A stretch of DNA of 64,000 nucleotides from Hypoxylon rubiginosum (taxonomy: Eukaryota; Ascomycota; Sordariomycetes; Xylariales; Hypoxylaceae), in the NCBI GenBank assembly GCA_902806565.1, contig CADCXA010000055.1, positions 1,612,001-1,676,000 of the forward strand, in the 5' to 3' direction. Position 1 is the stretch's first letter; every line of letters begins with the position of its first letter. Of the stretch, positions 10,356-22,336 are shown piece after piece. Under the pieces are notes generated by a model. That model ran no database searches, had not been told where the DNA came from, and saw nothing but the letters and a program-made list of their open reading frames with translations. Position numbers and translations under genes: made by a program.

Positions 10356-13309
10356 ATGGCTAATCATGAAATCTGTTATGGTGCAGTAAGTCATTCTATA
10401 TTTCAGAAAAATCTTTCTCGTCTCTCATACCTTTACTATCTATAGCTATATGATGCGTCGGCCAAGGTCATAAGCAAAGCTAGATTGTCAGATTTATCTG
10501 GTACTGAAAGCTTCGAGTCGTTCACCACATTCTGCCTCGAATCCCGAGATGATTTCTTTATGCTCAGCTCCGACACTGGTACCGAACTTGCAATCTTAGA
10601 TACACAGACCGCTTCAAAATTGAGTGCCCTTGGAAACATATCAACGGTGCGATTTGCAGCCATCGTCCAGTCTAATATTCTTACGAAGCGTCAGAAGCGA
10701 AGCAACCCTGGGTTGCAAGTATTTTCACTGTCCATTAATATCTTAGGGGTAAAATCAGCTGCAGATGCTGTTAGCCGCCAACTCTCAAAACTTTCAGCCT
10801 ATCTCCAACATCCCGAGTCGTTGCAGATAGGTATCGAATATCACAACCCACAGTTTCTCACATTTGGCGACGAGAATATAAATATGAATGAACTTATTGG
10901 CATGGGAAATAACTACCACTGGAATTCGAAAAATAAGATATCAGAAGAGATTGGGAACATATTTGAGTCGCTTGGAAATGTGACAGTAGGGAAAAGCTCG
11001 CTACCATTCGAAGGGCTGACTTCGATACTGAAAAGGTAAGTATTAAATGAACAAGTGGTATAATGACTATGCTGATGAAAAGCAGGCATCAAGAGGATGG
11101 TTTGCATTTTATTCTCCAACGGGAAGACGAAGAGTTTGGCAAGCAACTCTCAGCACGATTAAGTCAAGCTATTGCAGTTCAGTACGCAACACTAGCTATT
11201 TCTTGCACTGGAGATTTTGGCTGATAGGTATACAGAGTCGACCAGCTCCACCCAACGTCTCTTGGTGGGTTTGTCGCAGACGTGATGGGGCTTGGGAAGA
11301 CACTCACCATGCTCTCGGCCATTTTGCATTCCGCGCCAAATGCAGAACTCTTCGGTACCTTTTACAAGAGGTTCGAAAATGACAACGTAGAAAGGTTTCG
11401 GACAAAAGCAACTTTAGTAGTTGTATCGTCAGCACGTAAGTCGGAAGAAGTCATGCATCTGATGATGTTCTGACCGCATGCAGAACTTATTGAAAGCTGG
11501 GAATCCGAGATACAGGCGTGAGTCATCTTTATTTTATCTCTCACCTCTTTAAGAACAAATCACTGATTTTAATAGTCATTTTGTCCCAGGAGCCCTAAGA
11601 TTCATACGTTTTCATGGCACTGGTCGGCCTCGAGACCCGGAAGTTTTGAGGTCGGTTGACCTAATCTTGACTACCTACGCGACACTAGCCGCGGATCATG
11701 CCGGTCAAGATATCCTCCGCCAGGTGGAATGGTATCGCGTAGTACTAGATGAAGGTATATGTTACATGATGTCTTATGTTAGAGGAGCTAACAGAATATA
11801 GCCCACTGGATCCGCAACTCTAGTTCTAAGCAATTCCAGGCGGCAGCGAGCCTTCACTGTAGGAGGAGATGGTGCCTGACAGGCACTCCAATTCAGAATA
11901 GATTAGAGGACCTGGTGTCTCTGGTTCAATTCCTCCAACTCCCCTTTTCGGCTAAACCAGCCTTCCAGAAACATATCTTAGGCCCGCTTTCTGGTGGAGG
12001 ACAGAACTTCGCGAAGCCTCTCCGAACCTACCTTGAGGCTTACTGTCTAAGGAGAAGCGAGAGGTGCCTTACTTTACCTGCTTCCAGGCAAACATGCGTG
12101 TCACTCCAGCTTTCATCCGAAGAGCAACGCCTGTACGATGCGGTACTGGACAATACGAGGCGGCAGGTTGATTCCCTCGTCAGTAAAGGGAATAAAATCA
12201 AGTGCAGCACACTTTTCACAGCAATGATCAAGATGCGCATGTTATGCAATCAGGGAACATTCTCAGGAGTCAAAGACAGCGTAGCTTCTCCAGGGCGGTC
12301 ACATTCGGAAATCAGATGTGAACGCTGTTCAACTACGGACGAAGACAACATCATGCTTCTGGATAGCTGTGCTTTTTGCCCAGACTGTGGGCGTCCATTA
12401 CAGGCACCTAACCCCTCCTCATACACTATCAATACTCAGGCATATTCAGCAAGTGGCCAAAGAAGCGATGCAAGTCCCAGTGATGATGGCCCTATGAGTG
12501 GCACTAACGACACTTTTCAAACCCTGGTAGATGCAAGGAATCCAATTCCACCAAGCCGCGTTTCGACAAAGCTCTCTGCCGTGGTTGAAAACGTGATACA
12601 TGGTGGTTTCAAAGCGAAGAGGTAGGTAATCTATCTATGCTTGGAGCGGACCCAGCTAATTTGGCTAGTATAATATTTTCCTACTGGACATCAACATTAG
12701 ACATCCTCTCCCAGCTTCTCGAAGAGGCAGGCGTTCCATACCTCCAGGTGGATGGGCGGGTAAACTACAAGGACAGATCTACACGCCTCAAGGACTTTAA
12801 GGAAGACGCGCAGGTCCTTGTCCTGCTTATGTCTATCGAAACTGGTGCAGTCGGGTATGCTTATTCCTTGACACATCTCCTTTTGCCTAGATAACTACCT
12901 AACCATCGCACGCCAGACTTAACCTCACAGTTGCGAATCAAGTGCACATCGTCGAGCCCCAGTGGAACCCGTCGGTGGAAGAACAAGCCGTTGCGCGAGC
13001 CCTGAGAATGGGCCAGATTAGAGAAGTCACAATTTTTCGCTACGTTATGGAGAAGACGGTAGAGCGGGTGAGACCTAAACTTGACGTCCCCCTTGCGGTT
13101 TCGATCACGGCTAATCCCTAATAGAATATCATAGATCTCCAGCAGAGGAAGAAAAAGCTCGCGAAGTTCACCTTTGACACAGGGGCTAGGGACGGTGTTT
13201 CCGAGACGCTAAAGGTAAGGTATCAATCACTAACTTTTAATATTCCATCCATGTCTTTCTAACAACGACGCAGGATCTCAAAACTGTTCTAGATCTAAGT
13301 TCCAAATAG
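10356..13309 (+). CDS. SNF2-family ATPase, Rad5/HLTF-like
   Basis: Eleven exons: 10356-10385, 10446-11035, 11086-11181, 11236-11435, 11484-11517, 11576-11754, 11802-12621, 12669-12854, 12917-13067, 13125-13214, 13274-13309. They total 2412 bases (803 residues). Helicase motifs in order: I GLGKTLTM, II LDEAH, III LTGTPIQN, then in the second lobe FSYWTSTLD, VDGRV, TGAVGLNLT and VI QAVARALRMGQ. Between the lobes is a Cys cluster (CERC ... CAFCPDC) where Rad5/HLTF/Rad16 proteins usually have a RING finger; here it looks reduced to a zinc-knuckle-like element, so ubiquitin-ligase activity is doubtful. The ~240-residue N-terminus (CYGALYDASAKV...) is typical of fungal HLTF-like proteins. The family remodels chromatin or stalled forks using ATP. 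Motif VI has Ala-Leu-Arg where His-Arg is usual. Confidence 0.85.
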
Positions 13310-14836
13310 AGCGTATCAGGGGAATGGTGGATGACAAGCTACGAATCAGCGCATCTCGTAAATACATGCCTCCTACTCAAATAAAAATAATTCTCAAAGC
13401 ACTTTAAAAGGACTTGGTCACTCTAGGTCGACATAAGCTAAGCTGTTACTAAATCAAATCAAATCAATCTAATTCAATTCCCACGACACAGACCCTAAGG
13501 CCAGGAGATCTATTCGGGGATAAGAAGAGGAATACGTAGCATGGACCGGAATGAACTCGAAAGAAGGGGCTGAGCTACGGGGAGGCGGTGTTACTGCGGA
13601 CGCCAAACACCGAACACAGCCGCTTTTCTTGATTGAATGAAGCGGGCTACGAGGTTGAATGCCTGCCAACATGATCGCCCGAATTCGGCACAGCCTTGAT
13701 CATTGACAAAGGGGCTTTGCCTTAGCTACATATGTACAGGTCTAATAAGGCGCAGCAAAACCGCCCAAGTGGAGCGCATTTGCTCCGCTGTGGGACACAC
13801 CGCTCTTTGTAAGACGAGCATAATTGTGCCGCGTTGCGGGGTTCGGCACCCACACCCCTTAAACAAGTCCAGGGTAGGTCCTCAAATTACAATGACCGCC
13901 ATCGCACGCGCGACCTGCAAGACATCGCAGCAGTGGCTGCGCGCAGCGGCTGGTCCTTACCTAGGCATTCTTCGAAGACAGCAAGCCATTCTGCAACTAT
14001 TGGCGGTGCAGGAGGCGGTGACGGAAGCTAGGTAGACAGCCGGTGACTTTGCCGTGTGCCTTAGGTACCTAGACCAAACCGTAGGCGTACTTGAACGAGG
14101 CTCCCGCTATCCGGCCCGCGACCCTGGGCTGAGTTTAGGGAAAAGGACTCGCTCGCTGCGACGACGCGAGGAGAAATAAATTAGAGAAGTACAAGACATC
14201 ACCAGGCGAACGTAGATAGGCTCTATTGAATACATCTTACTGTGAAAAATGCACGACAGCGTTAAATAGGAGCAGTTGATATACGAAGCGCGCGAGCATC
14301 CGATCCGATTTTTGTATTTGCTGTTAGATTTGATTGGCGTCTGTAAATGCCATAGTATACCCGGGCGCTAAATGCAGCAATGTATCTAGAACCTGGGGGT
14401 CATTTCAGACATCAAGCAAATAGCCCGTGAAGTGTAGGAAATAACTCACCACTGGCCGGTGGCATCGTATAACAATATCGTAGCAGTCGATACTACTTGG
14501 TGTCAAGTAGAAATTGAGTCATAGCAGCATTAGCAAAACATTAAATAAGACACCATAGCAAGAGCTACGGCGATGCTAATTCATTCCGTTTCTATTCTGT
14601 CTTTTTCTTGCTACTCTAGCCTTTATCAAGCCTGCCTCGCGTTGAAATAATAGACGGCGAGGAGTCTATCAACGCCACTGGTCAACACTATGGTGGTTTG
14701 TCTCCTATATAATAATTGACCGAGAATTTACTCGTATAATAGGTGCGTGCAAACCCTTGCATGAAAGTCCTAAAATGGCTCCTGATCACGCGAGCCTCCA
14801 AAAAGATCATGGCCTTGATCTTTCGATAGCATCTTC
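13310..14836. other. Gene-free 1.5 kb
   Basis: No supportable gene. A short GC-richer part (about 13700-14040) has open frames on the plus strand without recognisable protein character. Both flanking genes end into this stretch. TAGGTACCTAG occurs near 14064. Confidence 0.5.
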
Positions 14837-17334
14837 TCATGCGGCGCTAGTAAGGGCGATGGCGGTCAGGCCGAGTTCGGCGTAGAATGCATCGCTGCTG
14901 GGCTTCCTGCCCAAGAATTGCTCGAGCGTCACCATCTCGTCCTGGCTGCCACCCCGCTCGAGGACAGTGTGGCGATATCTACGTCCTTCTTTTCCGTTCA
15001 TCGGATCTTTCTTGAAAGCTGAGTAGAACATATCCGTACTGTAGACCTCCGAAGATAGGTAGCCATAGTAGCCAGCGTCATAACCTCCCATGAGATGGCC
15101 GAAAGTCGCTTGGCCATGGCCCCAAGTACTATTGCCCATCTAGTCAGTACACGAATCTTGTATTGGCTCATGCCTGGTATAAATAAACTCACCTTGGCTG
15201 GCCGAGGGCCTCGGGGCCCTTGATGACGGCAATCTGGACTCGGAGGTCATTATAAAGCGCACTAAAGTCTAGCTTCTCTAGCTCTTCATGAGTAGTAGGC
15301 GAGTGCACCGCCATATCGAAGATGCCGAAATGCAATTGCCTAAGGTTGAATAACGCATCGTTGACGTGCTTGGTAGAGATCTGCTTCTCAATCAACTCAT
15401 CAGGAATCTTCTCACCAGTCTCGTAGTGATTCGAGAGTGCCTTTAGCTGACTAGGCGTCCAGCACCAGTTCTCGAGCATTTGACTGGGGGCCTCGACAAA
15501 GTCCCTAACAGTCGATGTCCCGTGGAATCTGCTGTACGCACATCGGCCGGCCAAATCGTGAATACCGTGTCCGAGTTCGTGGAACAGAGTGACCACTTCA
15601 TCGTGTTTCAATAGAGATGGCTTCTTTTCCGTAGGTTTGGAGAAGTTGCACACTAGGGCCGTGGCAGGATACCTGCGCGAGCCATCCTTGTTCAAGAACC
15701 CAGGTTGAAGGTTGAAGTTGGCAGCATGGCCATACTTCCCTTGCCGTGGGTGCAAGTCTAGATAGAGATATCCAACGAAGCCGTCACCTTCGGAGCTATC
15801 ATCCCAGACCGAGAAGATAGTGACATCCTCGTGCCAAGCAATATCTTCGGCTTTGCCAGTCGGAGATAGTCTTTTTCGTTCGCCAGCGTCCAATTCGACG
15901 AACACTAAGCCGAAAAGCTCTTCGAAGATGTGCAACATGCCCCGAACGGTACTCTGTAGCGGGAAGTACTCGGCAATCTTGGTCTCGTCGATGCTGTATT
16001 CCTGTTCCACCATCATGCGGCCATAGAAGCGATGATCCCAAAGATAGTAATTCCCGTCAGGCTTTAGACCTCGGGATTCCTCGTCCTTCTTCTTCAGCTC
16101 AAGTAGGTGATCTATCTCTTTCTTGCCGCCTGCCGCAAGACGTGATCGAAGGTCCGACAAGAAGGTATTAACCGTAGCTGGCTCCTTGGCCATCTTCTCT
16201 TCTATACGGAAAGCAGCATGGTTAGGGTAACCTAGGAGTCTAGCAGCTTCATCGCGCAGTAGAACAGTCTCCTTGAACAGGGGCGCGTTTTGATTGGTCT
16301 ATAGTACCAAGCTTGTTAGCTAAGCCTCAAGGAATGGGGGATCATAGTGCATATACCTTATTTTCATTAGCAATGAAGACCTTCTTCCTCGTCTCCGGGT
16401 TTTTTGCAAACTTCAGCGTAGGGAAGAGGTCGGGGTACTTGAAGCTGAGCTTTATCTTTCCCTCATTCTCCCCTGTGCCCTTTTCTAGGCCATCAATTAC
16501 GTCGCTCGGAACACCATCCAACTCCTCCTTGGTAAACCACAAGCCTCCATTTTCCTCGTTGAGATTCTTCTGGAACTGGATAGAGATCTGACTAAGTCGC
16601 TTCTTGATTTCCTTGAAACGGTCTCGCTGAGGGCCTTTGGGTATTCCTAGCCCGTATCTTATATAGCCTTTACGCTCCTTCTCGAGCAATCGCAAGCTCT
16701 CAGCATCGAGGTCGGGCTCCTTGCTCTTTTGCGCCTGGAAGGCAGCATCGACAAGTTTGAAGACGTCCTCGCGCATGTTACATTCGATGGAGAAATCGTC
16801 CATGAGCTTCTCGGCTTCGGTGGAGGCATTTCGTAGATCGGCGTCGGCGGATACGTACTGGTAGAAGCCGAGAATTCGAGTGCTCAGCTGAGACTGGTTC
16901 TCATCTTCTACCACGGGTGCTAGAAGTGAGGCAAAGGTAGCCTTGTCAGCAGGTACCTCGGCAACGAGCTTGTCTAGCAGAGACCGGGTAGTGTCGCAGA
17001 TAGTCTTAGCATCGCTGACTATAGACTCATTCGTGCCCGTGAAGGTCGGCGGGGCCTGTGGAGGGTTCTTGTACTTGTCGGGAGCCATGCTGGCGGTTAC
17101 GATGGACCTAGCAGCAGTAGGAGGGCGGGCAAAGGGTAGAGTCGACGAGGGAATAGGCCTCGGTCGTATATGGTTGAGGTATGAAATTAGGCGAGGGACG
17201 GCTCGTGGGGTGGCCAGATTGGTGGCAATGGCAAGTAGAAGGATAAGAAGGGAGGTTATGACCAAGGTGAGGGAAGTGAGGGGCGTGAGGGGTCGATGAT
17301 GACTCCTTATAGTTCTTGATTTCGCCAGTATCAC
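14837..17334 (-). CDS. M3-family metallopeptidase (thimet oligopeptidase-like)
   Basis: Exons 17334-16357, 16298-15193 and 15128-14837 give 791 residues. The zinc-binding HExxH motif is clear in TLFHELGHGIH, with the downstream Glu region FVEAPSQMLENW and the C-terminal FGHLMGGYDAGYYGYL block typical of thimet oligopeptidase and yeast saccharolysin (Prd1). These enzymes cut short peptides of about 6-17 residues after proteasome or mitochondrial degradation. The third exon's acceptor was set by frame; an upstream AG at an in-frame ATG would break the reading. The protein has about 80 extra N-terminal residues with a hydrophobic segment (LTLVITSLLILLLAIATNL) and a basic stretch, before a second Met (MAPDKYKNPP) that resembles the normal start. 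Either start is possible: the long form may be membrane-anchored or mitochondrial, the short form cytosolic. Confidence 0.9.
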
Positions 17335-18138
17335 GAGGGGTCTAATGGCCTAATAGTACGGGTACGGCGAATGGCGCAAGAAATTAAAATGTGTATGGGT
17401 GAGCACAGCACAGCGGGGCTTTCTCCTGACAAGTAGAATGCTACCTGGTGGGTTAATGCAGGGCGCGTGTTTCGGAAGCTTGGGAGAAGGTTTGGTTTGT
17501 CGAATGTCGAATACAGATGCTTCTGCGCCTATCCACCTCAGGTACGGGATAAAGGTGTGACGAAGCCAAGACGCCTATAGGCTACAGCCTTACAGCTACC
17601 AAACCCCCCAGACCCCCTTAAATGCGGGGGATGTGCCTCTAAGTGGTGCCCAACGTATCCGCCCCCGCCATGAAAGATTGTTAGGGTACTTCGTACTCCT
17701 TACCTGGTACCTAACAAATCCCACCTCCTTATTGTGAGGCAGCTCTAGTGTAGGAATTTGAATGATTCAGGAACAGCATTCTACTATTCTATACGAATCC
17801 GGAAATCACCTAGCGACGAGTCTAAACAGCAAGCGACAAGACATGTAACGAGGAGTCACAAAAGACACAAACATGCCTCTTCCACAACAAGTCGTGCCGT
17901 CTTAATTCGTGTATATTCCACGTCACCTATGACTACCTATAGACGGGTATTATCATAAGAGGCCTAACCCAGGCCTACCCAATTCGCATAATTCCATCAA
18001 TCAGTGAGCAAACGCCAGTGTCATCCTCCCAACCGTGCCATGTGATGCGAGTGTCGATGCCTTTTCTCGTATTGCGGGTGTATGTAACAATTTCTACGCC
18101 TCCAAACTCCAGCTCCCATCGACGCGCGAGAAGAGATT
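17335..18138. other. Gene-free 0.8 kb
   Basis: Promoter side of the oligopeptidase gene and 3' side of the myosin light chain gene. A CCCCC-rich stretch lies near 17605-17660. No gene is seen. Confidence 0.5.
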
Positions 18139-18785
18139 TTAGTTGGCAAGGATAGTTCGGACAAGATCTGTGCCATGTTAGCCCCTATTAGCAATAACAA
18201 AGCCGTGCCAGACATGTACGTACCCGTGTAGTTGACTTGTCCTGAGCTGGTGTCGACGGCCTTGAGCAGCTCGTCCACCTCCTCATCCGTCATCTTCTCG
18301 CCCAAATTCGTCAGGATGTACTTGAGCTGTCCGACACCAATAAACCCCGTCATGTCCTTATCGAAGACTTGGAAGCCGCGGCAGTACTCGTCAGGCTCGC
18401 CAGGGTCGCGGAAGCCGCCTGGTCGGTTTAGGATCTTGGAGAAGGTTTCGAAGTCGACTAAGATGCCACAATGATATTAATAAACTGGGGTCCAATCTCG
18501 AATAGTAACATTGGAGCACATTGAGGGCTCGGTCCAATAGTGTTTAAAATACGCTTGCGGCAGGCTGGCTGGTGTGGGGATTTGCGAAGTAAACAACAGG
18601 GGCTACTCACAGTCACCACCAACATTGCGCTCCAAATCTCGGATCTCGGCTAGGGTAGGGTTTTGTCCGCAGGCGCGCAGGAGGTCACCAAGGCTGTCGA
18701 GAGCAACACGGCCGTTGCCACGCTTGTCGAATAAGGAGAAAGCTTCCTTGTAGTTGGTAGAAGCCTGAGCATCGTTAGCGGCCAT
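18139..18785 (-). CDS. cdc4: Myosin light chain, Cdc4-like EF-hand protein
   Basis: Exons 18785-18611, 18457-18224 and 18167-18139 give 145 residues, a normal length for this family. The last exon codes only for the final nine residues (LVRTILAN end) and was found by frame and splice signals. Four EF-hand units are recognisable but most are degenerate: EAFSLFDKRGNGRV at the start, FDFETFSKIL, FQVFDKDMTGFI, and a final helix pair with GQVNYTDL. Degenerate loops are typical of essential myosin light chains, which bind the IQ motif of type II myosin in the cytokinetic ring. The order and the DKDMTGFIGVGQLKYILTNLGEKMTDEEVDELL segment character fit Cdc4/Mlc1 rather than calmodulin. Confidence 0.88.
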
Positions 18786-19712
18786 GTTGGCAAATTTTAT
18801 GTTTGTGCTTTTCTTTCGCAAATATATCGAAAACACCAGTATACGATGGGCAGTAAAAGAAATAGATGTCCAAATGCGAATCTCAAGTCGGATTTGTTGA
18901 TTCAGGTTTGTCGAAGTTTCTGTTTTCGATTTGTCGGGGGATTGGGAAGATTCGGAGTTCAGGCGAAGCAAAGCCGATAGTAAGACAATCGATAGCCCCT
19001 AAGGGATGCGCCGTCGCTGCTCGTTGCTACCAGCGCCATTGTAACCACTGCGAAAGGACCGTTGCTGACTGGCTGTTCCTGATCGCGTAACACCAGCACT
19101 AAACCAGCCAGGATTTAGGGGGTAGCGAGGGGCAGTCCCTTTGTTTACTTTTGGAAGGATTAAGGGTGAAGAAGGGAATAGGAACTCACCATTTTGGGGA
19201 TCTTCAATCGCTGAAAATGGTGTAAGAGGTTGCGAATAATCAGAGAGTGTTCGTGACGATATTTCTTGGAGGAGTAAAAACGGTGAAGTGATGAGAAAGT
19301 CAATGGGAATGAAACAATTGAAATTGGTAAAATTGAGTGTGCCCCCCCTAGCTTAGCGTCTTCAGAGTCAATGCGTCCGCGCTTGTGGATCAGGTGTGGC
19401 CATTGACGGGGCAACGGCGTAACCAGTTGAGTTGAAGAACCTTGCTGTTGTTTTCTTTGGATAACTCAAAAGCGGGGCCGCTAAGCAACACACCGCCGAA
19501 ACTTTGGAACCTTTTTGTTTCATTCACTCTAACTTTCATAAATGTCTACATTGACATAGTAGATGCCGGCCAGCTTGTGTTAAGGATAAATAAGACTCAC
19601 AAAGGAAAGCCTCTTCTCAAATACGAAGTCACTTACCTTTACTTTTCCTACCGTATCTCCAATATTCCACGAGAGTATAGGATATATGAGGTACATACAT
19701 GTAGTATCAACA
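18786..19712. other. Gene-free 0.9 kb, myosin light chain 5' region
   Basis: This is the 5' side of the myosin light chain gene and the 3' side of the methyltransferase gene, both on the minus strand. An ATG immediately followed by a GT donor (minus strand, 19192-19190, then GTGAGT) suggests a spliced leader, but no coding continuation was found. Confidence 0.45.
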
Positions 19713-20661
19713 TCACCGTCGCCTAGCCATCAAGACATATGTACCCCAATCATTCACTACTTCGGCCTCTCGCCAACCCTCACCCATAGCCTTCCACTCC
19801 GGCACCGCATCCACCATCCGATCCCACATGATATCAAGTATATCCCCCTCTCCGCCATCCGATCTGCTCTTCGTCTGAGGATGCGCCTCCTTCCACCCGT
19901 TGAAGCAGCTGAACGTCCGCAGGTAGCTCTCTACCTCGCCCAGCTTCATCTTCTTTTTCAACCAGCATGTTTCTTCCGTCCCCTCCTCGCCAGGCTCGTG
20001 CTCCAATTTGGTAAAGTCCGTCCAGTCTTCTTCGGGAGGCCGCACGCTACGTAGCAGGTCCCGTAGGATATTCCGTCCGGGTTGCTCCCAGTACGGACCC
20101 ATCCCCTGTACACCCGGTGCCACTTCGCCGAATCCGTAGACGAACTCCTCCATAATGTGGGTGGCCTGTTCGGCGCCGAGCAGCACATTATCCTTATATC
20201 CCCAGAAGGCTACGGTGCCGCCGGGGCTCACCACACGTGCCAGATTCGGCCATACTTTACCGTAGTTGAACCAATGCGCGGCTTGGCCCGCCACGGCCAT
20301 TTCTACGGACCCGTCGGGTAAGAAATCCAGGTCCTCGGCGCTGCCTTGGCGAAACGTGATAGCAGGGTCAGTCGTGGTTTGCTGGGCTTGCGCTATCATG
20401 CCGGCCGACGGGTCGATGGCGATTACTGATTTGAAATGGAGCCTTAGAGATCGCGCGATGAGGCCATGTCCGCACCCGAGATCCAGCAACGTGCCACTGG
20501 GAGCGGGCAGCTGATGGTAGTTCAGAACGGTTCGGAATAGTGATGGTGGGTAAGCCGGGCGAAAAGCTGCGTAGGCCTTGGCTGAAAATGTTGATCGGCT
20601 GTATTTCTGTTAGCGAGATAGCTCTGAAAGGGAAGGTAACAACTAACGCGAATGTCGCCAT
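19713..20661 (-). CDS. Class I SAM-dependent methyltransferase
   Basis: A 14-base first exon (20661-20648, coding M-A-T-F plus two bases) joins the main exon 20598-19713 to give 299 residues. The junction restores the block FSAKAYAAFRPAYPPSLF that fungal members of this group carry before the catalytic core. Motif I is LLDLGCGHGLIARSL, the SAM-binding glycine loop; the acidic residue after beta-2 is in VIAIDPS; SAEDLDFLPDGSVEMA and WPNLARVVSPGGTVAFWGY are motifs II-III. It resembles the trans-aconitate methyltransferase/Crg1-type group of small-molecule methyltransferases. The substrate cannot be told. The donor GTTAGT is slightly weak, so the tiny first exon is less certain than the rest. 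Confidence 0.85.
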
Positions 20662-21130
20662 CTTGCTGTGACTAAGCTAGCAAGAGTAAGTTGAGATCTG
20701 AATCTCAGCATACCCTAGCATGAGGCGGATTTGTTGGTGTTATAGGCGTCAGGGGTGCGATCTACTGTGTAAGGCGAGATAAAAGTACACTCAGCCGCCG
20801 TTATCATGCGTTATCATGTTGCATCTGGTGTGACCCCCTGAAGCGAAGACGCAATCGATCAGCGCCGGTGGTGCCAAGGCCTGGCAGTAGTGGTGTAAAA
20901 GACCTGATGTGAGTGAGTCTCGGGGGGTGAGCTCAACCTTCTTTTTCAAATGGCATAGAACAATTCCAATCTGTACATCCCAACGGATTCAACGTAATAT
21001 TACTCAGCCCATACAAAGCAGTTGATTCTCATTTAACAGTAGTAAATAGGCGCAATTCCTCTTCTTCATTATTCTTCCACCAAACATACCACATCAGACC
21101 ACAATTTTCTCCTAACTATTTGGCTCGTCG
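20662..21130. promoter_or_regulatory. Divergent promoter, methyltransferase / CoA-binding gene
   Basis: 469 bases between two divergent start codons. No clear TATA box. The stretch directly upstream of the plus-strand gene is CA/CT-rich and leader-like. Confidence 0.45.
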
Positions 21131-21882
21131 ATGTTCAAGATGGCTACTGAATCTGTTAAAACTTTCTTCAACTCTCCTCAGTTCGCTGTGGTTGGCGCGA
21201 GCACGAACCCCGCCAAGTTCGGACACAAGGGTAAGGTCCCCCTGCTATCTCGGCACTCACTTCACCTATTTCTATTTCTACTCTGCTATCCATCACGATC
21301 TGTCCCCTGATCTCGGCTGCAAGCGGGCCCAAACGAAAGTGCACACACAGCGTCCCGAGTACCAAGTGGCCGGTTCATGCACGAGGAATACAACATGTCA
21401 TATCACAGAGACGAGACATGTAATATATAATTCCACACAAGGGACAACACACATATTACATATTTATGGAAGAAACACTAACTCACCAAGTCTTCACCTG
21501 GTACCACGCGCACTCGCTGCCCGTGACCCCGATCAACCCGGCCAGCGCCAGCATCGAGACCCCGTTCGGCGTGCACCCGACGGTGAAGTCGCTCGCGGAC
21601 CTGCCGGACCCGGAGCACACGTCGCTGTCGGTGATCACGCCCGCGCCCGTGACGCTGAACGTGCTGCGGGAGGCCAAGAAGCTCGGCATCCCCGCCGTCT
21701 GGCTGCAGCCCGGCACCTGGGACGAGGCCGTCATCAAGTACGCGCGCGGCGGCGAGGACGAGGCCGACGAGGAGGGCGGCTACGAGGGCGCCGTCGTCGC
21801 GGGCGACGGCGGGGACGGCCACGGCGGCTGGTGTGTGCTTGTCGACGGCGAGAGGGGCCTGAAGGCGGCGGGAAAACTGTGA
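21131..21882 (+). CDS. CoA-binding (YccU-like) Rossmann protein
   Basis: Exons 21131-21230 and 21491-21882 give 163 residues; a second in-frame ATG at 21140 would remove three. The start has the fold's signature FAVVGASTNPAKFGHKVFTWY, a Rossmann beta-alpha-beta with a Gly-Ala-Ser loop; it continues with VTPINP, LSVITPAPVTLNVLREAKKLG and VWLQPGTWDEAV, all typical of the CoA-binding domain. These small proteins bind CoA or a nucleotide; their cellular role is poorly known. Unusual here is a Gly/Glu/Asp-rich insertion of about 25 residues (EDEADEEGG ... GDGGDGHGG) before the conserved C-terminal CVLVDGERGLK strand. The intron is long for this window (260 bases), and exon 2 is very GC-rich. Confidence 0.85.
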
Positions 21883-22336
21883 GTTCCCGTCGTTGCCCTA
21901 TACCATACCTCATCATGAAAGTGAAAAAGGAAAGAAAAAAATATCCTGCTTTTGAAGCGAAGAACAGAGGCTTAAATTGCTAGGAAGAGGCATGTGCTGG
22001 GACGACCTGTGGGAGCATGTGCGCTGATGTGAAACGGGATACGATGGCGGCGGTTTACCGGTGATATCACCGATGATCGGAATTTACGAGATATAACTTA
22101 TTCGCGATAGACATTTTCAATTGCCAAATTCATTAAGCGAAATGTGTTTTAGCTTGTTGCTCTAAACTCTGCGCTTTACTAAACCATCATCATACTTATA
22201 AAAAAAAAAGGGGGGGGGGGGGACTGTAAGGAAGCAAGTCAGAGGACTACCCCCTAGCTGGTTTGCTGTTAAAACTCCGTACCGCCTAGCCAAAGTTCGG
22301 ACCATATTCACGAAACCCTACTCAACTACCTAGTTT
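21883..22336. terminator. Convergent 3' region with poly-A/poly-G tract
   Basis: A 454-base convergent intergenic stretch. An A-run followed by a run of about 13 G lies at about 22199-22222. Nothing else is seen. Confidence 0.45.

Noticed and set aside
19160..19414. ATG directly followed by a GT donor on the minus strand, as in some ribosomal protein genes
   Set aside because: No downstream coding exon found before the myosin light chain start; at most a spliced leader.
21120..21983. 287-codon plus-strand frame across the CoA-binding gene
   Set aside because: Runs through the intron and a different frame of exon 2; Arg/Gly-rich shadow of GC-rich coding.
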